Counted from the stretch's first letter, positions 35,910 to 46,165 are shown. The stretch: DNA of 64,000 nucleotides from Aquabacterium sp. NJ1 (GCF_000768065.1 NZ_JRKM01000001.1:4384001-4448000); one strand, 5' to 3'. Program-made: numbers and translations. Notes: a model not told the origin generated them from the letters alone.

Positions 35910-36047
35910 TGAGAGGATGCAAGAGGGGCGCCAGCAAGGCGGCCGTTCAAAAAGGGTGGGGAATGCGTCAAGCCGTAATGTTACGGGCAATGTGCGTCTT
36001 CCACACGTTGTTGAACGGGCCTTGCGTGCGCGCCCGTGCGCCGCCTC
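35910..36047. other. Intergenic region ahead of argA
   Basis: 138 bases between the amidase end and the argA start. The argA promoter is expected here; no clear ARG box or hexamers could be identified by eye. Confidence 0.35.
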
Positions 36048-37544
36048 TCACAGTTTGGGGCGTTTGTCGAACCAGGGGCGGGCTTGTTCCAGCTGGGCGG
36101 CCAGTTGCAGCAACAGGGTTTCCGAGTTGACGCCGCCCACGAATTGCACGCCCAGGGGCAGGCCATCAGGCGTCCAGTACAGCGGCACGGACATCGCCGG
36201 GCGGCCGGTGATGTTGGCCAACTGGGTATAGGGCGTCCAGGCGAGGTTCTTGAGGATGACGTCGCGGAAGAAGCGGGTCTTGCGGACGATCCCGAACAGG
36301 CCCAGCCCGGACATGAGCTTGTTGACCATGTGCAACGCCGGTGGGGTGGTCAGGGCGCCGATGGGGATGGGCGGCGCGCTGAGTGTGGGCGAGAGCCAGA
36401 AATCGAACCGCGCGTGAAAGCGGGCCAGGTCCATGGTGTGCTGGTGCCAGCGCTCCAGGCAGGCGATCAGCTCAGGTGCAGAGACCGTTCGTCCCACCGC
36501 TGCCAACACCTGGGTGTCGGGTTCGCAGTCCGAGGGCTTGATGCCCATTTGCCGACCGAGTTCGTCGATCAACATGGCCTGGGCGCAGGACCACGTCAGC
36601 AAGAAATCGGCCGACAGTTGCTCGCCGTCGAATGGCAACTTGACCTCTTCGACATGGTGGCCCAGCGAGGTCAGCAGCTTGACGGCATCCTCGGTGGCGG
36701 CCACCGCCTGCGGGTCGACGGGCGTGCCTGTGGGCGAGACGGTGGCGTAACCGATGCGCAGCGCCTTGGGCGGCCGGGTGATGGCCTGCAGATAGGGCTG
36801 CTCGGGTGGAGGCATCCAATAAGGAGCATGGGGCTCGGGGCCTTGCAGCAGGTCAAGCATGGCGGCGGTGTCACGCACGCTGCGTGACACCACGCCTTGC
36901 ACGGCGGCACCGAACAGGCCTTCTGCGGCCAGCGGGCCCATGGAGATGCGGCCGCGCCCGGCCTTCAGGCCGAACAGGCCATTGCAAGCCGCGGGGATGC
37001 GGATGGAGCCACCGCCATCGTTGGCGCCGGCCACGGGCACAATGCCGGCGGCCACGGCCGAGGCGGAACCGCCAGACGAGCCGCCCGGCGTGCGAGACGT
37101 GTCCCACGGGTTGCGGGTCACACCGCAAGCCAGGGGCTCGGTGACGTTGCGCGCGCCGAACTCCGGGGAGTTGGTGGCGCCGAAGATGACCAGGCCGGCG
37201 TCGTTCCAGCGTCGGACGACGTCGCTGGTGAGCGGGGCAGGCTGGTTTGCAAGCCGGCGATTGCCCCAGCCACAGGGCACGCCCTCCCACTCCTGGAACA
37301 GATCCTTGATCAGGAAGGGCACGCCGGCAAAGGGCTGGTCGGGACGGAAGCCCTGCTTGACGCGTTGCTGCGCGCGGTCGTCGTAGCGCCGGATGATGGC
37401 GTTGAGCTTGCCGTTGACCTCATCGGCCCGGCTGCTGGCCGCCGCCAGCAATTCCGCAGGCGAGACCTCGCCGCGACGAACAAGGTCGGCCAGGCCCAGG
37501 CCGTCGTACTGGATGTAGTCGTGAAATTCCATGGCCGGCATCAT
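36048..37544 (-). CDS. Amidase-signature family hydrolase
   Basis: 498 residues from an ATG cluster at 37544-37532. The Ser-cisSer-Lys triad is visible: lysine in FLIKDLF, then TPGGSSGGSASAVAAGIVPV with the cis-serine and the serine nucleophile region. SIRIPAACNGLFGLKAGRGR is the usual continuation. The family includes GatA, but the absence of gatB and gatC nearby and features of the C-terminus point to a general amidase. Substrate unknown; cytosolic. It is divergent from hrpA. Confidence 0.88.
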   Translation of the reverse strand: MMPAMEFHDYIQYDGLGLADLVRRGEVSPAELLAAASSRADEVNGKLNAIIRRYDDRAQQRVKQGFRPDQPFAGVPFLIKDLFQEWEGVPCGWGNRRLANQPAPLTSDVVRRWNDAGLVIFGATNSPEFGARNVTEPLACGVTRNPWDTSRTPGGSSGGSASAVAAGIVPVAGANDGGGSIRIPAACNGLFGLKAGRGRISMGPLAAEGLFGAAVQGVVSRSVRDTAAMLDLLQGPEPHAPYWMPPPEQPYLQAITRPPKALRIGYATVSPTGTPVDPQAVAATEDAVKLLTSLGHHVEEVKLPFDGEQLSADFLLTWSCAQAMLIDELGRQMGIKPSDCEPDTQVLAAVGRTVSAPELIACLERWHQHTMDLARFHARFDFWLSPTLSAPPIPIGALTTPPALHMVNKLMSGLGLFGIVRKTRFFRDVILKNLAWTPYTQLANITGRPAMSVPLYWTPDGLPLGVQFVGGVNSETLLLQLAAQLEQARPWFDKRPKL

Positions 37545-37714
37545 GGCTGACTTTTTTCGTGCCGCGCATCCGTTTTTGCCTTGAAACGTGTTGCGTTGTT
37601 TTTGACAAGGTGCGCCAGCTTTCTGCCGCTCTGGTGGCCGCGAACGCATGGCGCCGGGCGCCTCGGGCACTCGCTGGATAATGTGCGCCTTGCCCGCGCG
37701 CCACCAAGTCTTCC
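37545..37714. promoter_or_regulatory. Divergent region between the amidase gene and hrpA
   Basis: 170 bases that must hold both promoters. It is slightly A+T-rich near 37560-37610, on the amidase side. No hexamers stand out. Confidence 0.35.
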
Positions 37715-40700
37715 GTGTCTGTCCGTCCCACCCTCATCGAGTTTCCCGAATCCCTGCCTGTCAGCGGCAAGCGCCACGAAATCGAGGCGGCTTTGCGCGA
37801 GCACCAGGTCATCATCGTCTGTGGCGAAACGGGCTCGGGCAAGACCACGCAGCTGCCCAAGATCGCGCTGGCCATGGGGCGAGGTGGCTGGGGGCAGGAG
37901 CGGGATCCGAACGCCCCACGCCACCTGCGGCCCAAGCTGATCGGCCACACCCAGCCCCGGCGGATCGCGGCTTCCAGCGTGGCCAAGCGCATTGCGGAAG
38001 AGCTCAACTCGCCGCTGGGCGAGGTGGTGGGCTACAAAGTGCGCTTCCAGGATCGCCTGCAGCCCGGCGCCAGCGTCAAGCTGATGACCGACGGCATCCT
38101 GCTGGCCGAAACCCAGGGTGATCCGGACCTCAGGGCCTACGACACCATCATCATCGACGAGGCGCACGAACGCAGCCTCAACATCGACTTCCTGCTGGGT
38201 TACCTGCGCCAGTTGCTGCCGCGCCGGCCTGATCTGAAGATCATCGTGACCTCGGCGACGATCGATGCCGAACGGTTTGCCAAGCACTTTGAATCTGCCA
38301 AGGGGCCGGCGCCGGTCATCATGGTCTCGGGGCGACTGTTCCCGGTGGAGCAGCGTTACCGGCCGTTCGAGGAAAGCCGCGAGTACGGTCTGAACGAAGC
38401 CATCACCGATGCGGCGGACGAACTCTGGCGCGAGGGCAGCGGCGACATCCTCGTCTTTCTGCCCGGCGAGCGCGAGATCCGCGAGGCGGCGGACCACCTG
38501 CGCAAGCACTTCGCTCACCACCGCGTCACCGCCAACATCCTGCCGCTGTTCGCGCGCCTGAGCCAGCAGGAGCAGGACGAGGTCTTCAAGACCGGCGGCG
38601 GGCGGCGCATCGTGCTGGCCACCAACGTGGCCGAAACCTCGCTGACGGTGCCGGGCATCCGTTATGTGATCGACTCGGGCATGGCGCGGGTCAAGCGCTA
38701 CAGCTTTCGCAACAAGGTCGAGCAGCTGCAGATCGAGCCCATCAGCCAGGCCGCGGCCAACCAGCGGGCCGGGCGATGCGGCCGGGTGGCCAATGGCATC
38801 TGCATCCGCCTGTATGACGAGAAGGATTTCAACGCGCGGCCGCGCTTCACCGATCCGGAAATCCTGCGGTCTTCGCTGGCGGGCGTGATCCTGCGAATGA
38901 AGTCCTTGCACCTGGGCCTGGTGGACGACTTCCCCTTTATCGAGCCGCCGCTGCGCAAGGCGATCGCCGACGGCTACCAGCTGCTCAACGAGCTGGGCGC
39001 GGTCGACGACAACAACGAGATCACCAAGCTGGGCATGGACCTGGCCCGCCTGCCGCTGGACCCGCGCGTGGGCCGCATGATCCTGGAAGCCAAGGACCGG
39101 CAGGCCCTGGCCGAGGTGCTGGTGATCGCCGCGAGCTTGAGCGTGCAGGACGTACGTGACCGGCCCATCGACCAGCAACAGCAGGCGGATACCAAGCACA
39201 AGCAGTTCGACGACGAGAAGTCGGAGTTCATGGGCACGCTGAAATTGTGGAAGTGGCTGGATGACTCGCGCGGCGGGCACGGGCAGCACGAGCCGGGGCA
39301 GCCTGAGAAACACAAGCTCAGCCACCGCAAGTACGAGCAATTGCTGCGTGACAACTACATCAACCCGCGCCGTGTGCGCGAGTGGCGGGATGTCTACACG
39401 CAGCTGCACACCGTGGTGGCCGAGCACAACTGGCGCCTCAATGGCAGCCCCGCCACGTATGAGCAGGTGCACCTGTCACTGCTGGCCGGTTTGCTGGGCA
39501 ACATCGGCTGCAAGAGCGATGACGAAGACTGGTACCTGGGTGCGCGCGGCATCAAGTTCTACAAGCACCCTGGCGCCAACCTGAGCAAGAAGCCGGGGCG
39601 ATGGATCCTGGCGGCCGAACTGGTCGAGACCACGCGCCTGTTCGGCCGTGGCATCGCCAACATCGATCAGCAGTGGCTGGTGTTCATGGGCGGCCACCTG
39701 CTCAAGAAACAGTTGCTCGAACCCCATTGGGAAAAGAAGGCCGCCGAGGTGGTGGCGCTGGAGCGGGCCACGCTGTATGGCCTGGTGGTCTACAACAACA
39801 AGCGCGTCAACTTCGGGTTGGTTGATCCGCCCAAGGCGCGCGAGATCTTCATCCGCGAAGGCCTGGTGAACGACGAGTGGGAAACGCGCCTGCCCTTCCT
39901 GGCGGCCAACCGCAAGCTGATCAACCAGGTCGAGCAGCTGGAGCACAAGTCGCGCCGGCAGGACGTGCTGGTCGACGACGAGCTGATCTTCGCCTTCTAC
40001 GACGCGCAGATCCCGCCCGAGGTGATGAGCGGCCACAGCTTCGAGCGCTGGTACAAACAAGCCAGCCGCGAGAACCCGAAGCTGCTGTACCTCAGCCGCG
40101 AAGAGCTGATGCGCCACGAGGCCGCCGGCATCACCAGCAGCGCCTTCCCCAAGGTCTTGCGCATCGGCGGGGTGGACTGCACCACGGCCTATCTGCACGA
40201 GCCTGGTGACGCGCGCGATGGTGTGACCGTGACAGTGCCCATCTTCGCGCTCAATCAGGTCAGCGAAGAAGCGGGTGAATGGCTGGTGCCGGGCATGTTG
40301 AAAGACAAGGTACTGGCCCTGGTCAAGAGCCTGCACCAGAAGCCGCGTGCACGCCTGGTGCCGCTGCCGGACTATGCCGAGTCCTTTGTCGAGTCGGCCG
40401 AGTTCGGCAAGGGCAGCCTGATGGACGCCTTGCTCAAGGCCGTGCGCGACAAGACGCAACTGGACGTCAAGCGCGCGGACTTCAAGCTCGACATGCTGTC
40501 GCCGCACCTGTTCATGAACTACCGGGTGGTGGACGAACACGGCCGCCAGCTGGGCATGGGCCGCAATCTGCCGGCGCTGAAGGCTGAGCTGGGCTCGCTG
40601 GCACGCGGGGCCTTCCAGGCGCTGGCGGCGCTCAAGGCGCAGGCGGTGGTGCAGGGTGGCGATATGGCCTCGGCGCCTGAGCGGCAGGTTTCGGCTGCGC

Positions 40701-41689
40701 AGCAGGCGGGGGCGCCACAAGGTGGGGCTCAGCCCGGTGGGGCCAAGCCTGGCTTGCAGCGCGTGCAGGGTGCGCAGGCGGCAGGCAAGGGCGGGGCGGG
40801 CAACGCCGCCGCGCCCGCTGGCAACAAGCCCGCCCAGGCCGCCCAAGCCCTGACGGACTGGACCTTTGGCGAGCTGCCCGAGCTGATGGAAATCCAGCGT
40901 GGTGGCCACACCCTCATCGGTTTCCCGGCGCTGATCGACAAAGGCCAGCACGTCGAGATCGAGGTGTTTGACGAGCCCGACGTGGCCGCAGCCAAGCACC
41001 GCGCGGGCCTGCGCCGCCTGATCGCTCTGCAGATCAAGGAGCCGCTGAAGTACCTTGAGAAGAACATCCCCGATCTGCAGAAGATGGCCATGACCTACAT
41101 GAGCCTGGGCACGGCCGACGAGCTGCGTGACCAGATCATCGAAGTGGCGCTGGACCGCGCTTACCTCAACGACCCGCTCCCCACTGACGCCGCCAGCTTC
41201 AAGGCGCGGGTGGAAGAAGGGCGCACGCGCCTGAACCTGATCGCGCAAGAAGTGGCCCGCCTGACCGGCAACGTGCTGACCGAGTACGCCGCCGCCACAC
41301 GCAAACTCAAGGACGCCCGCCCCCCGAAGGACGTGGCCGACGACATCACCGCGCAACTGCAGCGCCTCATGCCCAAGCGCTTCGTGGCGCTGACGCCCTA
41401 CACGCAGATGCAGCACTTCCCGCGCTACCTCAAGGGCATCACCCTGCGGCTGGACAAGCTCAAGGGCGACCCGGCGCGGGACACGCAGCGCCTGGCCGAG
41501 CTGCGCCCGCTAGACCAGCGCCTGACGCGCCGCTTGAGCGAGCTCAAGGGCACGCATGACGCCCGCCTGGACGAGTTCCGCTGGTTGCTGGAAGAACTGC
41601 GCATCAGCCTGTTCGCGCAGGAGCTGCGCACGCCGCAGCCCGTGAGTGTCAAGCGGCTGGAAAAAGTCTGGGCTCAGATGACGTCCTGA
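37715..41689 (+). CDS. hrpA: ATP-dependent RNA helicase HrpA
   Basis: 1324 residues from a GTG start. DEAH helicase core: Walker A GETGSGKTTQ (37-46), DEAH (148-151) in IIIDEAHERS, motif III TSATIDAERF, and motif VI QAAANQRAGRCGR. HA2 and OB-like parts follow, then the long C-terminal region characteristic of HrpA (DUF3418). HrpA rescues stalled ribosomes and processes some mRNAs. A low-complexity alanine/glycine/glutamine stretch (about 985-1045) interrupts the C-terminal part and is probably a flexible linker. The 3' end overlaps the convergent AraC gene by 16 bases. Confidence 0.94.
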   Translation: MSVRPTLIEFPESLPVSGKRHEIEAALREHQVIIVCGETGSGKTTQLPKIALAMGRGGWGQERDPNAPRHLRPKLIGHTQPRRIAASSVAKRIAEELNSPLGEVVGYKVRFQDRLQPGASVKLMTDGILLAETQGDPDLRAYDTIIIDEAHERSLNIDFLLGYLRQLLPRRPDLKIIVTSATIDAERFAKHFESAKGPAPVIMVSGRLFPVEQRYRPFEESREYGLNEAITDAADELWREGSGDILVFLPGEREIREAADHLRKHFAHHRVTANILPLFARLSQQEQDEVFKTGGGRRIVLATNVAETSLTVPGIRYVIDSGMARVKRYSFRNKVEQLQIEPISQAAANQRAGRCGRVANGICIRLYDEKDFNARPRFTDPEILRSSLAGVILRMKSLHLGLVDDFPFIEPPLRKAIADGYQLLNELGAVDDNNEITKLGMDLARLPLDPRVGRMILEAKDRQALAEVLVIAASLSVQDVRDRPIDQQQQADTKHKQFDDEKSEFMGTLKLWKWLDDSRGGHGQHEPGQPEKHKLSHRKYEQLLRDNYINPRRVREWRDVYTQLHTVVAEHNWRLNGSPATYEQVHLSLLAGLLGNIGCKSDDEDWYLGARGIKFYKHPGANLSKKPGRWILAAELVETTRLFGRGIANIDQQWLVFMGGHLLKKQLLEPHWEKKAAEVVALERATLYGLVVYNNKRVNFGLVDPPKAREIFIREGLVNDEWETRLPFLAANRKLINQVEQLEHKSRRQDVLVDDELIFAFYDAQIPPEVMSGHSFERWYKQASRENPKLLYLSREELMRHEAAGITSSAFPKVLRIGGVDCTTAYLHEPGDARDGVTVTVPIFALNQVSEEAGEWLVPGMLKDKVLALVKSLHQKPRARLVPLPDYAESFVESAEFGKGSLMDALLKAVRDKTQLDVKRADFKLDMLSPHLFMNYRVVDEHGRQLGMGRNLPALKAELGSLARGAFQALAALKAQAVVQGGDMASAPERQVSAAQQAGAPQGGAQPGGAKPGLQRVQGAQAAGKGGAGNAAAPAGNKPAQAAQALTDWTFGELPELMEIQRGGHTLIGFPALIDKGQHVEIEVFDEPDVAAAKHRAGLRRLIALQIKEPLKYLEKNIPDLQKMAMTYMSLGTADELRDQIIEVALDRAYLNDPLPTDAASFKARVEEGRTRLNLIAQEVARLTGNVLTEYAAATRKLKDARPPKDVADDITAQLQRLMPKRFVALTPYTQMQHFPRYLKGITLRLDKLKGDPARDTQRLAELRPLDQRLTRRLSELKGTHDARLDEFRWLLEELRISLFAQELRTPQPVSVKRLEKVWAQMTS

Positions 41690-42726
41690 GGCTGGCGGCT
41701 CTGCTGCCGGAAGGCCGAGGGCGTCTGCCCCGTCCAGCGTTTGAAGGCGTGCGCAAAGGCCGCGGTCTCGCTGTAGCCCAGCTTCTCGGCAATCAGTTCG
41801 ATGGGCAGCTGCGTGTGGCGCAGATGGTGGATGGCGCGCTGCTGCTGGATCTGCGTGACCAGATCCTGAAACGTGCAGGATTCGCTTTGCAGCCGCCGCC
41901 GCAGTGTGCGCTCTGCGCAATGCAGGCGCTCGGCCACTGTGCCCAGGTCCGGCATGGGGTGGGTGCTCAGCAACAGGTTCTCGACCTGCCTGGTCCAGGG
42001 GTTCTGCTGGCGCTTGAGCAACTGGGCATCACATTGCTCCTGCATGATCTTGAGCGTGATGGGGTTGGCCAGCCTCAAGGGCTTGAGCAGTGACTGCCTG
42101 TGCGCGATCACACGCGTCTCGCTGGCGCCGAAATGCACGGGCCAGCCAAAGAAGGCCTGCACGGCGCCTATGTCGGCGGGCGCATCCATGGCGATCTCCA
42201 TGTCGTCCACCAGTTGCGCCCAATCCTCCGCGCCCGCCTCCTTGCTCAGGTTGCGGATGAAGGCCAGATCCCGCATCAGGTAAAAGTCGCGGCATTCACC
42301 CAGGTCCATGCAGTCTACATAGCGCGCGCAGACCTGCTCACCGGCTTCTTCCATCAGGACGCGAAAGGGCGTGAAGGTCAGGTCTACATAGCGGGCCAGG
42401 AAGCGGCAGGCCTCCAGCATGGTGGGGTGGCTCACCAGCGCCGCACCCAGCGTGCCGAAGCTGTTGTAGTGATAGAAGGTGCTGGCGCGCAGGCCGGGCA
42501 CCGATTCACGGGTCAGGCTCAGGTAATTGCGCACCACGATCAGCTCATGGCTGAAGGGCACGTCCCGGTTGGCATCGCGCAGCAAGGCTTCTGTCAGGCC
42601 GGTGCCCTGGAGCAGCTGTGCACTGTCCAGCCCCTCGTCCAGCGCGCACTGGAGCAAGGGGTAAACCGACATGGTGGGGACGCGAAGCGAGCGCTCGTTC
42701 ATGACATCGTGATGGGCCTGAGGCAT
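41674..42726 (-). CDS. AraC-family regulator beside the acyl-CoA dehydrogenase operon
   Basis: About 350 residues; the start is uncertain (ATG at 42726, 42702 or 42672, with no clear ribosome site). The C-terminus has GTVAERLHCAERTLRRRLQS and AEKLGYSETAAFAHAFKRWT, the two AraC helix-turn-helix units. The N-terminal sensor domain is of the OruR/arabinose-binding-like kind (PF12625). It is divergent from an operon of two acyl-CoA-dehydrogenase-like genes and a decarboxylase-like gene, so it probably controls that operon in response to its substrate. Confidence 0.82.
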   Translation of the reverse strand: MPQAHHDVMNERSLRVPTMSVYPLLQCALDEGLDSAQLLQGTGLTEALLRDANRDVPFSHELIVVRNYLSLTRESVPGLRASTFYHYNSFGTLGAALVSHPTMLEACRFLARYVDLTFTPFRVLMEEAGEQVCARYVDCMDLGECRDFYLMRDLAFIRNLSKEAGAEDWAQLVDDMEIAMDAPADIGAVQAFFGWPVHFGASETRVIAHRQSLLKPLRLANPITLKIMQEQCDAQLLKRQQNPWTRQVENLLLSTHPMPDLGTVAERLHCAERTLRRRLQSESCTFQDLVTQIQQQRAIHHLRHTQLPIELIAEKLGYSETAAFAHAFKRWTGQTPSAFRQQSRQPQDVI

Positions 42727-42846
42727 GGGTGCTGACAGCTCATGAAGCGGAATGGCCAGATCGATCAGTAGCCTGACCGTTCGCAGCATCCACACCGGTG
42801 GGCTGCCTGCCTAGCATGAGCCTGTTCATGATAACGAGGAGCAGTC
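42727..42846. promoter_or_regulatory. Divergent control region of AraC gene and acyl-CoA dehydrogenase operon
   Basis: 120 bases. GAGGAG at about 42836 precedes the GTG start at 42847. AraC-binding direct repeats were looked for but none were clear. Confidence 0.35.
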
Positions 42847-43947
42847 GTGCAGTTGAGCGATGAAGACATCGTCATGATCGACGACAGTTTGCGGCACCTG
42901 TGCAAGGACCTGGCAGCGGCCGTGTTCTCCAGGCCGGAGCGGGCATGTGAGCCTGAGCCGTTTGTTCGGGCGATGAATCTGGTGATGGATCAAGGATTCG
43001 TCAACACGGATGAAGAATCGGGTTGCGGTTTGTGGGAAGCATGCGGGCAGGCGCCCCAGCTGGCCTTGACCTTGCGCAGCCTCACGGCGCTTGCCAGGGT
43101 AAACGCGGCCCTGGCCTTGAGCTTGCACCGCTCAGCCCTGGCGCATTTTGTCTTGCGGCAGTTGGGCCGGACCGACATGGGCGTATCGCACCCTGGCATC
43201 TGCCTGCATGGGCGGCATGGCATCGGCCGAGGCGAGCTGGCCAACTGGTGGCGTGGCCAGCCGGTGGATGAGGCCGTGCTGCGTGACGTGTTGGCCCCTG
43301 ATCGGCCCTTCAGTGGCCTCATGCAACCGCAGACGCAGCTGCTGCTGGCACCAGCCTTCACCAAAGGGACGATGGCCTGGCTGTTGATCCAGGGCCAGGT
43401 CAAGCGGGTCGAGCCCGGCCATGGCCTGGACGAACTGCACGATGGCGCTTTCGAGCCTGCCCAGGTTCAAGTCATCGCCTTGCCCGAGCAGCAGGCCAGG
43501 GCCCTGTCCATGGATATCTGGCACCGCGAGTGGCTTGGCCTGCTGGCCATCCAGCAAGGTTGCGTCCAGCAGATGACGGAGATGGCGCGGCAGTTCAGCG
43601 CCTTGCGCTTCCAGGGTGGGCGCGTCATCGCCGGGCATCCGGCCGTGCAGATCATGTTGTCTGACATGCAAATGGCCTTGACCGATGTGCGCACCGTGCT
43701 CGCTGGCCAGGCGCTCAACGAAGCGGGCTTCGCCGATTTGCTGCGAGCCCGCAACAGGCTCAACGATGGCCTGGCGCTGGCCGCCAATGTGGCCATGCAG
43801 ACCTTCGGTGGGCTGGGCTATATGCGGGACAACGGCATCGAAAAACGCTGGCGGGATGTCAACCACCTGCGGCAGCAAAGCGGCGGCGCGCTGGACATGC
43901 AGTTGATGTCCGCCAACTGGTGCAGCAACACGGGAGCCACGGCATGA
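42847..43947 (+). CDS. Divergent acyl-CoA-dehydrogenase-like protein
   Basis: 366 residues from a GTG with GAGGAG upstream. The C-terminal half resembles the helical C-domain of acyl-CoA dehydrogenases, with QTFGGLGYMRDNGIEKRWRD, the flavin-contact region. The usual beta-domain signature ITEPTAGSD and the FEGTNQI motif are missing; the middle domain is short. It is coupled by ATGA to a standard family member. A non-catalytic or half-site partner, as in the heteromeric FadE enzymes of steroid-degrading actinobacteria, is an inference. Confidence 0.72.
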   Translation: MQLSDEDIVMIDDSLRHLCKDLAAAVFSRPERACEPEPFVRAMNLVMDQGFVNTDEESGCGLWEACGQAPQLALTLRSLTALARVNAALALSLHRSALAHFVLRQLGRTDMGVSHPGICLHGRHGIGRGELANWWRGQPVDEAVLRDVLAPDRPFSGLMQPQTQLLLAPAFTKGTMAWLLIQGQVKRVEPGHGLDELHDGAFEPAQVQVIALPEQQARALSMDIWHREWLGLLAIQQGCVQQMTEMARQFSALRFQGGRVIAGHPAVQIMLSDMQMALTDVRTVLAGQALNEAGFADLLRARNRLNDGLALAANVAMQTFGGLGYMRDNGIEKRWRDVNHLRQQSGGALDMQLMSANWCSNTGATA

Positions 43948-45329
43948 GCACGCTTGACCACATCGACGGGCATGTGCCGCCCGTGCACAGGCTCAACCCC
44001 CTGCAGCGCATCAAGGAACTCAACACCTTGGCCCGGGCCTTGACCCACTACGGCCCCGCCGACCTCTGGGAGATGGACACCGCCAGCCTGCCAGCGGCAC
44101 TGGGCCAGTTGCGTCGGCGTGCGCGGCAGTTCGCACAGACCCACATGGCACCCCATGTGCGCCTGCTGGACGAAGCCGAGCATGCACAGCCCGGCACCCT
44201 GCACCCCGTGGCGCGGCAACTGTTGATCAAGGCCGGGCACGAGGGCTTGATGTCCAACGTGGTGCCGGCGCCGCTGGGTTCGGCCTCACTGTGGGACATG
44301 CGCTTCTCGCCCGCCTACCGCATGGCGATCCAGGTCGAAGAACTGTCGGCCGTTTGCGCCGGGCAGATGCTGCTGTTGAGTGCGCACAACCTGGGCCTGG
44401 CACCCGTGCTGCTCAGCGGCGACCTGAAAGCCATGTGGCGCTTCATTCGCCCCATGCACCAGGATTTCATGCGGGGCCAGCCGCACCTGTTCGCCTACGC
44501 CATCACCGAGCCCACCGCTGGTAGCGATGTCGAGGATGGCCACGGCGCGCAGACCAACCGCCCCCGTGTGGTGGCCAGGGCCGTGCCCGGCGGCTACCGC
44601 ATCAGCGGCCAGAAGTGCTACATCAGCGGCGGTGACGTGGCGCGCAAGGTGGCCGTGTTTGCCTCGCTGGAAGGCGAGGGCTTCGAGTCCTGGACTTGCT
44701 TCATGCTGGACGCCAGCAACCCCGGCATGAGCGCCCGCCGCACCGAGCTGAAGATGGGCATGCGCGCCAGCAGCGCCGCCGAGCTGACTTTCGAGGACGC
44801 CTTCGTGCCGGACGCCGACGTGATCGGTGGCCTGCGCAAGGGCTGGGCACTCAACCGCGCCACCCTCAATGCGTCGCGCTACCCCGTGGCCGCCATGGCC
44901 GTGGGCATCGCCCGCCGGGCTTGCGAACTGGCCTTGAGCCATGCGATGGACACCCGCCTGGGCGGCCGCCCGCTCATCGCCTACCAGGAGGTGCAGTTGC
45001 AACTGGCTCAGATGGTGGCCGAGACCCGCACTATCCGCTCCCTGCTGTGGCAGCAAGCCAGTGCCAGCCAGCAGGCCCGGCAATCGGGTGCCTGCATCAG
45101 CAAGTTCATGGCGACGGACCTGGCCCAGGCCATCTGTGAGATGGGCATGGCCTTGATGGCCGAGCACGGCACACGCACGGCCACCGGCCTGGAAAAGCTG
45201 CTGCGCGACATTCGCCTGACCCGCATCTTCGAGGGCACCAACCAGATCAACCGCCTGGGCCTGATCGAGGACATGCAGCCCCAACTGCTGGCCCACATGG
45301 CCGGCCAGCCCATCCATATCAGCGTGTAA
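43944..45329 (+). CDS. Acyl-CoA dehydrogenase
   Basis: 461 residues from the ATG at 43944, overlapping the upstream stop as ATGA. Standard motifs: AYAITEPTAGSDVEDG, ISGQKCYISGGDVA, FEDAFVPDADVIGG, and IFEGTNQINRLG near the end. The enzyme oxidises the alpha-beta bond of an acyl-CoA using FAD. A 50-residue N-terminal extension precedes the typical start. It probably pairs with the upstream divergent paralogue. Chain type is unknown; the operon has no CoA ligase. Confidence 0.88.
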   Translation: MSTLDHIDGHVPPVHRLNPLQRIKELNTLARALTHYGPADLWEMDTASLPAALGQLRRRARQFAQTHMAPHVRLLDEAEHAQPGTLHPVARQLLIKAGHEGLMSNVVPAPLGSASLWDMRFSPAYRMAIQVEELSAVCAGQMLLLSAHNLGLAPVLLSGDLKAMWRFIRPMHQDFMRGQPHLFAYAITEPTAGSDVEDGHGAQTNRPRVVARAVPGGYRISGQKCYISGGDVARKVAVFASLEGEGFESWTCFMLDASNPGMSARRTELKMGMRASSAAELTFEDAFVPDADVIGGLRKGWALNRATLNASRYPVAAMAVGIARRACELALSHAMDTRLGGRPLIAYQEVQLQLAQMVAETRTIRSLLWQQASASQQARQSGACISKFMATDLAQAICEMGMALMAEHGTRTATGLEKLLRDIRLTRIFEGTNQINRLGLIEDMQPQLLAHMAGQPIHISV

Positions 45330-45349
45330 GCCAACCAGGACAAGACATC

Positions 45350-46111
45350 ATGCGAACCTATTTCGACGTGGACAGACAGACTTACCCGACGCGCGTCGGG
45401 CCGGTGGAGCTGCCCATCCTTTACTACAACGCCGCGGCCGTGTTCGCCTCGTTCCTGGTGGACGAGGACAAGGCCCAGGCTGTCTTGCCCCCGGAGCTGA
45501 AGGCCGTGACCCTGCGCCCAGGCAAGGGGCTGGTGACCGTGGCCTTCTTCGAGTACGTGGACACCTCCGTGGGTTCGTACAACGAGATGGGCATTGCCGT
45601 GGCCGGCAGCCCCGTCAAGTCGAGGTTCAAGGACACGGCCGCCTGGCATCTCGGGCAATCGGCCCTGCCGGGCATGTACGTGGCGGACTTGCCCGTGACC
45701 ACCGCGGCCGCCCATGCCGCCGGGCATGATTGCTGGGGCTACCCCAAGATCATCGTGCCCATTGACTTCCAGTTGCGAGACCGTGATCTGGATTGCGGGG
45801 TGCGCAGCGAAGATGGACAGGCGCAGCTTTGCCGCCTGTCCGGCCGCATCGGGTCGGGCGTGAGGATGTCGGCGCCCAACCTCATGACCTACACGCTGTT
45901 CAAGGGGCAACTGTGGCGCACGGTGATCAACACGCGCGGCCGCATGCGGCACGCGCTGGGCGGCGAGGTGAGGCTGCAGTGCGATGGCGACGGCGCCCAC
46001 CCGCTGAGCACACGCCTGCGTGACCTGGGCCTGCATGGCGCCAAACCCCTCATGGTGCAGAGCATTCAAGGGATGCAGGCGATCCTGCCCGCGGGCGTGC
46101 CAGTCAAATGA
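45350..46111 (+). CDS. Acetoacetate-decarboxylase-like protein
   Basis: 253 residues, matching the ADC family (PF06314) in length. [28 protein letters not shown], and [16 protein letters not shown] are visible. In true acetoacetate decarboxylase a lysine forms a Schiff base with the substrate; the lysine in GYPK is the likely equivalent. Distant members act on other keto acids or are not decarboxylases. It is the third gene of the operon, 20 bases after the dehydrogenase. Confidence 0.8.
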   Translation: MRTYFDVDRQTYPTRVGPVELPILYYNAAAVFASFLVDEDKAQAVLPPELKAVTLRPGKGLVTVAFFEYVDTSVGSYNEMGIAVAGSPVKSRFKDTAAWHLGQSALPGMYVADLPVTTAAAHAAGHDCWGYPKIIVPIDFQLRDRDLDCGVRSEDGQAQLCRLSGRIGSGVRMSAPNLMTYTLFKGQLWRTVINTRGRMRHALGGEVRLQCDGDGAHPLSTRLRDLGLHGAKPLMVQSIQGMQAILPAGVPVK

Positions 46112-46165
46112 TTTTCGGCTGAGCAGCCTGGGCCGGCGGTTTTCGGTATAAACTCTCGGTCTCGT

